From Whitmania pigra (lineage: Eukaryota > Annelida > Clitellata > Hirudinida > Haemopidae), in the NCBI GenBank assembly GCA_021613335.1, contig JAJTWR010000365.1, positions 2,681,501 to 2,745,500 of the forward strand: a stretch of 64,000 nucleotides of DNA, given 5' to 3'. Numbering within the stretch: the first letter of the stretch is position 1; each line of letters opens with the position of its first letter. The notes under the pieces were generated by a model. That model saw only the letters and a list, made by a program, of their open reading frames with translations, searched no databases and was not told the origin of the DNA. Position numbers and translations under genes: made by a program. Shown here in pieces: positions 11,222 to 20,236 of this stretch.

Positions 11222-11840
11222 TCCGCAGATATCCGAAATTCATTGACAAACCCGCTCGCCTCAAAACTCTGTCGCGTCCTCTTTCCATAACCTCGCTGGA
11301 ACCATTTTTCCTTCTTCCACACTAGGTGTTATTTTTGATTCGCACCTCACCTTCCTGCAATCACCTCACCTGGGCACATCCTTTCGCTACTATCCATCGG
11401 CACTTCTGCCCTTGAACATAGTCTCGTTCTCTCTCGTCTAGACCATTGTAATTCCCTTCCTTATGATACATCTACCTTTAAAATACATTTCTTACAAAGT
11501 GTCCAAAATAAGTATAACAAGGTTGTTTTTCTCAACCCCACCCTCAATAGTACGGACCCCCTGAAACAATTGCACTGGTTGCCGATTCATATTGTATCAC
11601 TTTCAAAATCGCCCTCAACACGACACTCATGACATAATACACTATAGTGACATCCAGCCCACTTTGTCTCCGTCACTTTATAGGTCGCCGCCAAACACAT
11701 GATCACCCACCATTCATCTTAATCAACCAATCAATAGGTCATCAATAGTCAACAGAGGCTTCTCTTATGCCTCCCCTCGTAAGAGCCCACCCATTTCTGG
11801 AGCTCTTCAAGAGTCACCTGAAGACTCATCTCTTTAGGAC
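11222..11840 (+). mobile_element. CR1/L2-like LINE reverse transcriptase C-terminal remnant
   Basis: Translations in several frames give SRLDHCNSLPY, then FLQSVQNKYNKVVFLNP, TDPLKQLHWLPIHI, and near the end KSHLKTHLFR. These match the 'SRLDYCNSLLxGxP...LQxVQNxAARLV...LHWLPVxxRIxFK...FKxxLKTHLF' signature at the C-terminus of CR1/L2/Rex1 ORF2. Numerous frameshifts and stops make it an old pseudogene piece. Confidence 0.75.
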
Positions 11841-12701
11841 TTCAAGGAACAACGAAAACACAAAGTCTTTCTGACGATATGCACATGGCAATATTATTGT
11901 TATTACGAATTCCATCCCAATATTAAGACTCTTCTCACAGGGTGTTGAGTTTTTATTTATCAAATAAAATATCTGTAGAAATAATTTCGTTAATTGTTCT
12001 ATAACTGTGTTGTGGGGCACTCAAAAGTTCTTTCGATAGGTGAAGTGGCTTCGAGATGAAATTTTTGGATTGTCAATAATTGTGTAAATTACTGACATAC
12101 AACATAAAGTATTATAATTGAGAATTTACTGAGCAATCGAGAGGCCGAAGCGAGTTGAGAAAGCTGACCACTGGAGTAATGAGAAAATCTAATGATTGCT
12201 GGATTGCTGTAGCAATGTGCATGCTATGCGATGACCGAATGAACTACTGAACGATTCATTACGATTACCGAGTCACTTATATGAAATAAAGCTAAATGTT
12301 ATTTTTGGAACATCCTTTCCAAAGATGCGTAATGAATAATAACGCGGATTTGTAGTGAGGCTGTAGTTAGGTTTCTTGTTTACATTGAAAAATTTCGAGC
12401 AACAGTATTCCCAACATTCATAGAGACATCTTGAGACATCTCGATAAACTTCAAAACATTTAACATAGATTTGCAAACATTTGTGACATTTAGAATTAAT
12501 TTATTTATTGGCGTTATTAATGTTATTTTTTAAATAACTTAATATTATTTTTAAAGTACTCTATTATCAATATGTATTTGAAAACACTTACTTTTAATCA
12601 ATTTTAATCACTTTAGGTGGAGCTAATTTTGTTTATGGGGTGGAGCTATCTCCCTTATTTTTCATCTCATTAAGGCTGTGTGCAGCTCGGACGGTTTTGC
12701 C

Positions 12702-13122
12702 GGATAATCATGTTGACATGATGATTTTTTTAAGAGATCCACTGAATACTTCTGTTTTTGATCAATTTGGATAATAAAATTTTGTTGAAAATGTTAAACT
12801 AGTGTAAATAAATATGCTAATAATTATGTCTTGTTCAATAGTCCAGAAAATTAATTTTATCAAATGTCAACAGAAAAGTAGTTAAAATAGTAGTTAAAAA
12901 GCAGTTAACTACTATGCAAGTAGTTAAGGAGTAGTTACTAATTACCACTGGGGCGAAGTTCAGTGTCCCACAATGAAAAGGAAAAAAGATAATAATAAAA
13001 TTACTTCACTGTAATCACTTAATTAAATTATTAAAAATTATTTTAAATTAAAAATTTAATTTAATTAAAAAGTGTATCTTTTTTGGTAAGTTAATCGTTA
13101 TTCTTAAAATGTTACAAAATGG
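12702..13122. other. AT-rich non-coding stretch
   Basis: No protein-like frame. It contains AGTAGTTAAAATAGTAGTTAAAAAGCAGTTAACTA-type short repeats at about 12878-12950 and otherwise nothing recognised. Confidence 0.5.
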
Positions 13123-13241
13123 CAGCGGTTGTTCTCAATCCCTACAAACTATTTTAATTATTTAATAAAATGGAAATAATTTATTGTTCCTTGGGCGGCC
13201 CGGTACCATTTGATTCACGGACCGGGGGTTGAGAACCACTG
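13123..13241. mobile_element. Short hAT-type MITE remnant
   Basis: The left end CAGCGGTTGTTCTCAATCCC and the right end GGGGGTTGAGAACCACTG form an imperfect terminal inverted repeat of the CAGTGGTTCTCAACC type, known from Charlie-like hAT elements. Only 119 bp; no convincing 8-bp duplication. Confidence 0.6.
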
Positions 13242-13332
13242 CTCTAGGGCTAAGCTTTTTATCATAGTTCCTGTCCAATTAATTATTTAAAAATATTCAT
13301 TTGCGCAGCTAATCAGAAATCAATATAAATAA

Positions 13333-13365
13333 CAACAAATCAAAATCCACGGAATTGGGTTACTG
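13333..13365 (+). repeat. Left copy of a 33-bp direct repeat bracketing the hAT/LINE composite
   Basis: CAACAAATCAAAATCCACGG followed by AATTGGGTTACTG recurs at 16168-16200 with one mismatch. A further degenerate copy follows the right one at about 16211-16242, so this may be either a target duplication or two units of an older tandem repeat. Confidence 0.8.
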
Positions 13366-13393
13366 AATGCATACGGGTCGGTACCAGTACCAC

Positions 13394-14117
13394 CAGGGTT
13401 TCTTTCAGGCATTATTGTTCGGGGGGGCATTTCATGAGTTCGGGGGGGCGGCAGTTTTTCGTGCCAAATACAAGTTTAAAATCAAATCACGCATAACCTC
13501 AGATCCGCTAAATGATCTTTCTACTGAAGCAGTTGTTACTGGAATTACAAGAAGAATTTCACAAAGCCTTTGTAGTTCACAGTATCCCAAATCAGCTTCC
13601 AGTATTTTGTTCAATGGGTTTTCATCCATTTTGTACTTTTTGCACTCAACCATAGATTTTAAGAAAAATTTACAAGATTTTAAATCCGCGAGTACAGCTT
13701 CTGCATTTAGAATGGGAAAGTTGTTACAAAAAGTTATGATGTCTTCTTCTTGAATACCTGACATTGATTCAAAAGTCTCAAATTGATTTGCAAATAACAT
13801 AATCTCAATCGATTTGTCATTAAATCTGTCTTAAATTTCTTTGATGACAGTTTCACAATACCTCTTCATTCCTGTTAATACGCTTTTAGCACTTTCATCT
13901 TCAACCAGGTGTGTTTCTAATTTGATCTCATCAACTTTGCATTTAATCTTTTTTTGTAAATGACTCTCGGTATCTTCGCACTGCTTCACAATATCATTCA
14001 AGTGCAATTTTGTTGAAGTAATCAATGGGATGACTTTAGTCAAACTTAAATCTTTTTTTTGTAAAGCATTGCTGAGAAAAGAGAAAAAAAAAATTTTTCG
14101 GGGGGGCGATGACTGAG
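13394..14117 (-). mobile_element. hAT element truncated by the adjacent LINE (same family as 57850-58564)
   Basis: Its left end CAGGGTTTCTTTCAGGCATT and the following GGCATTTCATGAGTTCGGGG and CAAGTTTAAAATCAAATCAC match the complete element at 57850-58564. The other end is reached as far as GACTGAGCTCC and then breaks off where reverse transcriptase sequence begins. Transposase coding is on the minus strand. Confidence 0.85.
13432..14100 (-). pseudogene. hAT transposase C-terminal half (frameshifted)
   Basis: An upstream part (13831-14100) carries VDEIKLETHLVEDESAK and KRYCETVIKEI. The frame then shifts near 13830 into RFNDKSIEIMLFANQFETFE, FCNNFPILNAEAVLADLK and CELQRLCEILLVIPVTTASV ERSFS. 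The last block is the hAT dimerisation motif (P-V-T-T-A-x-x-E-R-S-F-S) typical of ZMYM-like/hAT transposases. The N-terminal half and the BED finger are gone. Confidence 0.85.
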
Positions 14118-14128
14118 CTCCTCTGGAG

Positions 14129-15850
14129 GTGGGTATTGCAATGGGGTGTGCAATATCACCTTCCCTTTTTGTACTGGCGATGCAACTTCTGCTCAACGCA
14201 GCCGGGTCTAATGTTCCAGAGGCGCATTTAGGTAAGGGTCTCTATATGCCTTCGGTGAAAGCGTTTATGGATGACACCGCCCTAGTAATGAATAGAAGAC
14301 CGGCAGTTCAGAACACTTTGAACAAGTTCAATGGCCTTCTTGGGTGGTGTCGAATGGCTTTTAAACCTGCAAAGTCGAGAAGTCTTGCCCTTGTTAAAGG
14401 GAAAGTCTGCAGCGACATCTCGTTTGTTGTAGCGGGTCAACGGTTTCCTACAGTTTCCGAGGAACCGGTTAAGAGCCTAGGCAGAGTGTTTAATGATTCG
14501 CTGAACGATAGGAGCCAAGAGAGTTGCACTGTCGAACAGGCTGTTGTGGGTTTGAAGGCAATCGGAGAGGCACCATTGCAGGGAAGGTTTAAGGTGTGGT
14601 TGTTCCAGTTTGTGCTTCTGCCAAGGTTGCTGTGGCCATTGACGATCTATGAGATCGGTTTGCCCACAGTCGAAGGGTTAGAGAGGAAAGTTAGCAGATA
14701 CATCAGATCGTGGCTTGGGCTACCATAGATGTCATCTGTTGCCCTCTACAGTAAGAGCTCAAAATTAAGGTTACCTTTTCGTTCCCTGGTGGAAGAGTAT
14801 GAGGTCTCTAAAATAAGGACGCAGTGGATGTTGAATAACTCTGCGGACATCAGGATCCGCGAAGTTAGACCACAGTTAAGAACTAAAAGGAAGTTCTCAG
14901 CACAGGATGAAATCGATAAGTTAGTCGCGGAACTGACGTTCGAAGAAATGCGAGGTCCTATTCAATCGGGTCGTCAGGCTGTTGGGTGGAACCACTTCGC
15001 AAAATGGTCCGAGTCTTGCCCTGCGATTAGGGCAAGGCTTATTATTCAGGAAAGGAGGAGAGATTTAGAAAAAGATCGAGTCATTAAGGCGGTGCAGCAG
15101 GCACAGCAGGGTCGATGGACCGCGTGGGAAGACGTGGTTCAGCGTTCCATCGGTTGGAACGAGATATGGAGAATGTCTCCATATCGTCTGGCCTTTTTGA
15201 TAAGATCGATTTATGACCTACTTCCCTCTAAGGACAATTTGCGAAGATGGGGTTTAACGGAAGACTGCAAATGTGAGCTCTGCGGCGGCTTCGAGACACT
15301 TCATCATGTGCTCTCAAGTTGCGCATATGCCCTCGACAATGGTCGGTACACTTGGCGACACAATAAGGTCCTAAAGGAAGTGGTAGAAGCTACCAAAACG
15401 GCGGTAGCTAAAGCAAATTCTCGCAAGATTGCATTACAGCGGAAGGTATACTTCCTGCGAGAGGGCTTTTCACTACACTGTAAGAAAAATAGACTCCCTC
15501 CGAGGAGAGACATTCTTGCAGAAGCTAATGATTGGACTGTCGCAGCCGACCTGGAAGGTTTGAGACAATATCCCCAGCTGCTTAGGGATAGCGGCAGGAG
15601 GCCGGATGTTGTTCTCGCTTCGTCGTCGTCAGGCGCTCTCATTTTGATAGAGTTGACCGTCCCGTGGGAAGATAGGATTGAAGCAAGTAATGTGCTGAAA
15701 GAAGAGAAATACTCTGAGCTAGCGAAAGATCTAGAGGTCAGCGGGTTTCGAGTAACGCTAATGCCCATTGAAGTTGGGGCGAGAGGTTTGGTTGTTGAGT
15801 TGTTGACGCGCGCATTCGCAAATGACGTAAAAACGCGATTGAGCGTTTGA
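14129..15850 (+). pseudogene. RT plus restriction-like endonuclease polyprotein, one in-frame stop
   Basis: One continuous reading frame is interrupted only by TAG at 14726-14728. The first 199 residues hold GIAMGCAISPSLFVLAMQLL (RT motif region) and AFMDDTAL, the catalytic xxDD motif, at residues 45-52. After the stop 373 residues follow: the Cys/His motif CELC...HH...C at residues 182-198 and the endonuclease core RRPDVV (PD at 292-293), IELTVPWE (Glu308) and KEEKYSEL (Lys327). This order (RT, CCHC, PD-(D/E)xK) defines the RLE-bearing LINE clades. The N-terminal half of the protein is missing. Confidence 0.88.
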
Positions 15851-16027
15851 GGCAATATATGCGCGCGTCCGGTGAGCGTATATTTCTAAGTGACGGCGGC
15901 CGCTTCAAAGAAATTATAACGCTCAGTGTGCATTATATGAGATCGATGCGCAAAGGTCGTCTTGAATTTCATCGATCATCATATAACGTGCGGTGCGTTA
16001 CGATGAAGTCGGATAGGTAGGGTTTTC

Positions 16028-16140
16028 ACCGACAGGGACACCCGCCTGATCAACGGGTGTGGCCCACCCCTCGAGAACATCAGAAGTTTGGGCCGAAACG
16101 TTTGATGACGGGGGCACTCCTCTGATGAATCCCTGTCGGT
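16028..16140 (+). ncRNA. Predicted structured segment in the LINE 3' UTR
   Basis: The 113-nt segment is closed by a perfect 11-bp stem (ACCGACAGGGA with TCCCTGTCGGT). Inside are a hairpin CACCCG/CGGGTG (16039-16044 with 16054-16059) and a second stem GGCCCA/TGGGCC (16061-16066 with 16089-16094). ACATCAG in the second loop can pair with CTGATG at 16122-16127, giving a possible pseudoknot. Related RLE-type LINEs are known to use folded 3' UTR RNA to bind the reverse transcriptase; applying that here is inference. I do not see a complete hammerhead or HDV-like core. Confidence 0.5.
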
Positions 16141-16167
16141 TAGCTCCGCGGTAGGAGTTTCTAAGTT

Positions 16168-16200
16168 CAACAAATCAAAATCCACGGAATTAGGTTACTG
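16168..16200 (+). repeat. Right copy of the 33-bp direct repeat
   Basis: Matches 13333-13365 with one mismatch and immediately follows the LINE 3' UTR. A second degenerate unit (TCAACAAATTAAAATTCACA...) follows at about 16211. Confidence 0.8.
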
Positions 16201-16414
16201 CGCGTTAAAATCAACAAATTAAAATTCACAAAATTAGGTTCCTTAAGGTTCAACTAAAAGCCGCGCAAACATTCGTAATTTTGTTAACATATTTTACATG
16301 CAATTGTCGAAAGATAACGAAATTAATTAAAATCGTCCCACAAACCATAATAAATAAAGGGAGTTAAAGTAACTAACTACTTTTTTATAAATGTAGTTAA
16401 CTACTTTTTAAGTA

Positions 16415-17315
16415 CCGTATTTTCACGAAATAAACACGCAGACGAATATAACACGCAATTTTTCCAATTTATGTAAAAAATCACTTATAAAACACGCAAA
16501 CGATTATAACACGCACCAATAGACGCCTATTTTTCGGCTAAAATAATTTAACATTAAAATTAAAATTATATATATTAAAATATTAAATTGAAGCAGTTTA
16601 TAATATATAAAACAATCAAATATAAAAGTTGTAAAAAAATCTTCCGTTGGCTGAGCGGCCGATGCTTGAAGTGATAAATACAGTGATATAGATAAAAGTG
16701 CTCTTGATTGAAATATAAGTCAAAATCATCTTAGTCATGCAACGGACTATAATCAAATAAATAAATAAATAGATTGAGATATCGACGTCGTTAAGAAAGT
16801 GGCTGATAAACGTAACTCGTACACTGTTGCCTACAAGCTTCAAGTCATTTCTAGAGCAAAAGACAAAGGTAACAGAGCAGCTGCTCGGGAGTTCAACGTT
16901 AATGAAGGTTCGCGAATGGAAAAAAAAGGAATGATTGCTTGAGAAACTGAACCTGAGAAAACGTGCATGCCTTGGCCAAAATGCGAAATGGCCAAGGTTA
17001 GAGTCTGATCTAAAGCTATGGGTCTTGGAACAAAGGAAGAGATAGCTTTTGACATTCCCGCTAGTGAAAGCATCTGGCGCCAGAACTGTGGCAATAACAA
17101 CAAGTGGTTACTAACGGACATGTTTCACAATCATACTTGGATGCTCTGCGGCTGGAACCAAGTCAAAACCAATATTGATTTTCAAGAGACAATGCAAAAA
17201 TTTTCAGCATGAAGCTCTGGATTCAGAAATGTTCTCAAAAGAGGGGATTCTTTTCAAAGAGCTCGCAGTTGATCATGGATGCAATGACTGCTCATAAAGA
17301 GGAAATTGTATTTTT
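16415..17315 (+). mobile_element. pogo/Tigger-like DNA transposon, copy 2 (truncated, carries a nested LINE tail)
   Basis: It starts CCGTATTTTCACGAAATAAA after a TA and follows copy 1 (1470-2640) closely: TTCCAATTTATGTAAAAAAT, GGCTGAGCGGCCGATGCTTG, then a decayed HTH with AKWPRLESDLKLWVLEQRK and a DDE block to GCAATGACTGCTCATAAAG at 17300. Homology stops there. The transposase part (about 16850-17315) is broken by frameshifts and stops. Confidence 0.85.
16717..16771 (+). mobile_element. 55-bp LINE tail inserted in Tigger copy 2
   Basis: TCAAAATCATCTTAGTCATG...AATCAAATAAATAAATAAAT is the 3' end of the LINE family at 8744. It is flanked by GATTGAAATAT (16706-16716) and GATTGAGATAT (16772-16782). 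Copy 1 of the Tigger has only one such site (GATTGAAATATC at about 1757), so this is a clean, extremely 5'-truncated insertion with an 11-bp target duplication. Confidence 0.85.
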
Positions 17316-17943
17316 CCACATATCGTAATCGCAGATTTTCCCAGTAATGTGCAACTAAACTACAAAAAAATATTTATACTGATAAATATCAATGTCAATG
17401 GACAAAGTAACTCAATGTTATACATTGCACATGAACAATCGAAATTTTTGTGAACGTCTTTTATACTTTCTAAAATATAATTTTAGCTTGGAAAATATGG
17501 GACACAACACAATGTATAACTTGGCATTCTGTGAATATATAGTAATTGTTAGTTTATGTTTTTAGCTGGTAACTAAATATGCTTTGTTAAACTACCATTT
17601 TAACTTTTAAAACTTTGAAAGTACAACACTGGTCTTTCCATAATAAACTAATTTCGATTTTCAATTTTACTGCGACGATTAAATAAATTTTTAATTTTAT
17701 TTAAATAAGTATTTCTTTAAATTTTATAAATTGTTATACATACTTTTAAAAACTAAAAATTTATTTAGAAAAAATGTTTTAAATTAAATCTTGTGTTATG
17801 TGGCATGTGTTATTATAACTCTTAGACGATCGTTCGTGAAACATTTTGTTCTTGTGTTTACATTAGCAGTTTTTTTTCTCATCTTATTAATTCTCACACG
17901 AAAGTTCTGATTTGATTTGTTCGGTGGTTGATCTGTTAAAAAA
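17316..17943. other. AT-rich stretch upstream of the second RAB3GAP1 locus
   Basis: No protein-like frame or recognised repeat. Any promoter of the second RAB3GAP1 locus would be here, but no specific element stands out. Confidence 0.4.
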
Positions 17944-19513
17944 ATGGTCATGGGGGTGAGTTTTGTTTTTCGAGTAAAATCCATAAAATAAATGGTGCCA
18001 TTAATTTAATATTTCTTGTTCAAGGAATCTGAAGAGTGTGATTTAGAGCAGGCTTCTGATTGGGATAGGTTTGACTGTAGCTCTTAATTCATTTAAATTC
18101 GATTGCTCTATCTTGCTGGTTGTACAGCATTAGTCTTTAAGAATGTATTTTAGAATAATAAATGCATAAAATACAAATTGATTCTTTGAGTGTTGAAACA
18201 TTTAGTTTGCTAAATATCAGCTTTCTTGCACAAATCAAAAACGTTTTCCATGGATGGAGACTTTCCAATCAGCAACTCTCTGAGCCTCCAACTTGGAAAA
18301 AAGTTAAAGCAAGTGTTCCATTTCGTGAAAATGAACTCCACTTGACTCGATACTGGATATCTGGAGTGCCCTCTGCCTATTTAACTTTAAAGAATTCTAT
18401 TGTGGAGACTGTCAGCTCAAAGAGAACTGAGAAAAGAGAAAGTTTTGATGGTGATGATCAAGGTGATTTTTGAACATTTCTCTTTTTGATTGAAGTAATG
18501 TTACTTGCAATTTATATTTATTGAATGAATTACTGGATGCCAATGATATTTCAGGGGACATCATTCTCAATCAGCAAAAAGAAACAGTTGAAATGCCAAA
18601 AGTATGGTTGGATATGCTGGACAAATCAGACATGTTTTCTGGGGATGAAGTTCACCATTTTCACAAAAGTTACGGCCTCAAGGATTTCATCATCATTGAG
18701 CAACATAACCAACGAAATGGTTATCATTTTAAGTCAAAGATGTTGCTCAGCTCACTCTCAAGAGTTGCTAACAATATGGGCTGGTAAGTTGGTTGAATTG
18801 TGCATTTTAAATGTCCTAACAATTAAGATATGTTAATTATTGTAGGCTCCTGGAACAGATATTCTGTTAATATTTAATTGTTATTGATTTTAATTTTTTA
18901 CATTTTTTACATGCTATTATCATTATCAACATCATTGTGGATTCTCTTTTCAGGCAGGTTTCCTTGTTTTATAGTAACTATTTTGGCGAAGATGAACTTG
19001 CTTGAAAAACCAACCTTGGAAAACTCATTCATAAGTTCTTCATCAATGGCTGCAATGTTATTTTGAAATTAAATATAAAATGCATGATGGTACTTTTTCT
19101 AAGAGTATGTTGCCAGCATTAATCAATAAAGCACAAAATAACTTTAATTTCTTTGATTTTACAAGTTCCTGAATCTTAATTTTGCCATTTAATTTAATGT
19201 ACTTTAAATATTACGTTATTATTCTATGCAGATTATTTAATTTGAGAAGCAAATTTAACTTTGAAGTTTGTGCTACGTGAGTAACTGTTACTCAAATGTA
19301 AACAGCTTTATTTTTTCAGCAAAGAATGACCAAAGAAGATTTGAACGTGTTGATGACGATAAACTTTCCAGTCCTACAATAGAGTACATTTTCAGAAGCA
19401 ATTATTTGGGACCAACAAGTTACCGAGCTCACTGCTGCTCTAACAAATCCTTCTATGGCCCAGATATAGTTGCATTCATCACTGAACAAGATCCCTCATC
19501 ATCATTGTTTTGA
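17944..19513 (+). pseudogene. RAB3GAP1: RAB3GAP1 copy 2: N-terminal exons fused to C-terminal exons, centre deleted
   Basis: Likely exons: 17944-17955 (MVMG), 18025-18068 (ESEECDLEQASDWD), 18221-18462 (FLAQIKNVFHGWRL... to GDDQ), 18555-18783 (to RVANNMG) and 18954 onward (QVSLFYSNYFGEDELA). They align with the RAB3GAP1 N-terminus (EITDF..ASEWERF.., LNDWKL, ..LREFVVI, SKCNLLLSSVS.ALGNTGCQVPLFVQ), and all phases join cleanly. The last exon then runs in the same frame into the sequence of copy 1 at 7363 (KTNLGKLIHKFFINGC), separated by TGA at 19003-19005 where copy 1 has CCT TCA. After an intron, 19320-19513 encodes the C-terminus (EYIFRSNYLGPTSYRAH, ITEQDPSSSLF). Roughly 600 central residues including the arginine finger are absent. 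It could be a dead partial duplicate, the displaced 5' end of the copy-1 gene, or an assembly error. Confidence 0.85.
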
Positions 19514-19601
19514 AAGCAGTTGACTTTTTTTGGATTTAAATATTGCAAATCGGCAGGCCGTAGACTTAAAGTCTGAACGTTGAGCCTGATCTAAATCGAG
19601 A

Positions 19602-19607
19602 AATAAA
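19602..19607 (+). promoter_or_regulatory. Possible polyadenylation signal of RAB3GAP1 copy 2
   Basis: AATAAA about 90 bp after the stop of the C-terminal exon. Supported by position only. Confidence 0.35.
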
Positions 19608-19647
19608 GCAAATTAAATGTTAGCTTGACCGAAGTTTTGAAAATAGT

Positions 19648-19905
19648 TCACAATGTCACCTTTCTATAAGCCAAGCAGTAATCCCTGAGATTTCTCAATG
19701 TGGTCAATGTTGAACTCAGACGAAGGGCCCCACAACATTTCCGCAAAAATTCCTCATTGATGGAATTTGTTGGATTGTCCTTGAGAAACTCTTTCATTTC
19801 AGCCACAAACACACATTTAGACATGCTCTTTCCATCACGAGGAAGAACTTTTTTACCTAGCGAAAATTCAGGGTAATACATTGTCAAATAAATTGTAAAG
19901 CACAC
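19648..19905 (-). CDS. Unrecognised open frame, possibly an exon or retrocopy fragment
   Basis: The 85-codon minus-strand frame reads YYPEFSLGKKVLPRDGKSMS, KCVFVAEMKEFLKDNPTNS, INEEFLRKCCGALRLSSTL, TTLRNLRDYCLAYRKVTL and ends at a TGA. Composition is balanced and protein-like, unlike most AT-rich shadow frames here. It looks helical, with no signal peptide, membrane segment or catalytic motif. I cannot assign it. The nominal start has no obvious promoter or splice context, and the 5' part may continue into a retroposon-rich region. Confidence 0.35.
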   Translation of the reverse strand: MCFTIYLTMYYPEFSLGKKVLPRDGKSMSKCVFVAEMKEFLKDNPTNSINEEFLRKCCGALRLSSTLTTLRNLRDYCLAYRKVTL

Positions 19906-19944
19906 AGAAAATCAAAAGGTCAGAAAACCAGAATTTGTTCTTTA

Positions 19945-19995
19945 TATTTATTTATTTATTTGATTATAGTCCGTTACATAACTGAGATGATTTGT
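19945..19995 (-). mobile_element. LINE 3' tail (family of 8744), minus strand
   Basis: TTTATTTATTTATTTGATTA followed by TAGTCCGTTACATAACTGAG is the reverse complement of the (AAAT)n-ending LINE terminus. Only about 50 bp, with no coding part. Confidence 0.8.
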
Positions 19996-20236
19996 TCTAT
20001 AAATCTGGAGCATTTATATACCAGATAAAATCATTTACATTTTATTACGTTCCCATCCACATATATAACAAGACAAACACACTCTCTACAATTCTTTACT
20101 GAAATTCCTCTTTCTCTGAACTGTTGGTTCAACTTCCTATTAGGTTGACATTGGGCACATTCAGATTTCACGCATAATAATTTTAAGACAAAGATCAAGT
20201 ATTAGTTAGCAAATCAAATACTTTAAAGGACGGAAA

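Larger units (their letters stand above)
9845..12701. mobile_element. 2.86-kb DNA transposon with ~110-bp terminal inverted repeats, probably Merlin-like, with nested LINE fragments
   Basis: The left end (9845-9955: GGTAAAACCGTCCGAGCTGC, ACACAGCCTTAATGAGATGG, CATAGCTCCACCCCATAAAC, AAAATTAGCTCCACCTA) is the near-exact reverse complement of 12586-12701. Between them lie an ISXO2/Merlin-like transposase remnant on the minus strand, a LINE 3' fragment (10510-10837) and a CR1/L2-like RT fragment (11222-11840). No matching target duplication was found, so the exact ends could be a few bases off. Confidence 0.75.
14118..16167 (+). mobile_element. 5'-truncated R2/NeSL/Hero-type LINE with restriction-like endonuclease
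   Basis: Starts abruptly inside the reverse transcriptase, directly against the hAT remnant. It carries the RT catalytic motif, thumb region, CCHC and PD-(D/E)xK-like endonuclease, and then a GC-richer 3' UTR with a folded segment at 16028-16140. Sequence quality is high apart from one stop, so it is younger than most repeats here. GC content and codon use differ sharply from the AT-rich surroundings. The site specificity known for R2-type relatives cannot be judged because the 5' junction is truncated. Confidence 0.88.

Noticed and set aside
15304..15855. 183-aa minus-strand frame
   Set aside because: Antisense shadow of the LINE endonuclease region.
16081..16140. Hammerhead ribozyme (GAAAC and CTGATGA words present)
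   Set aside because: The order and the flanking pairings do not form the three-stem hammerhead core in either circular permutation I tried.
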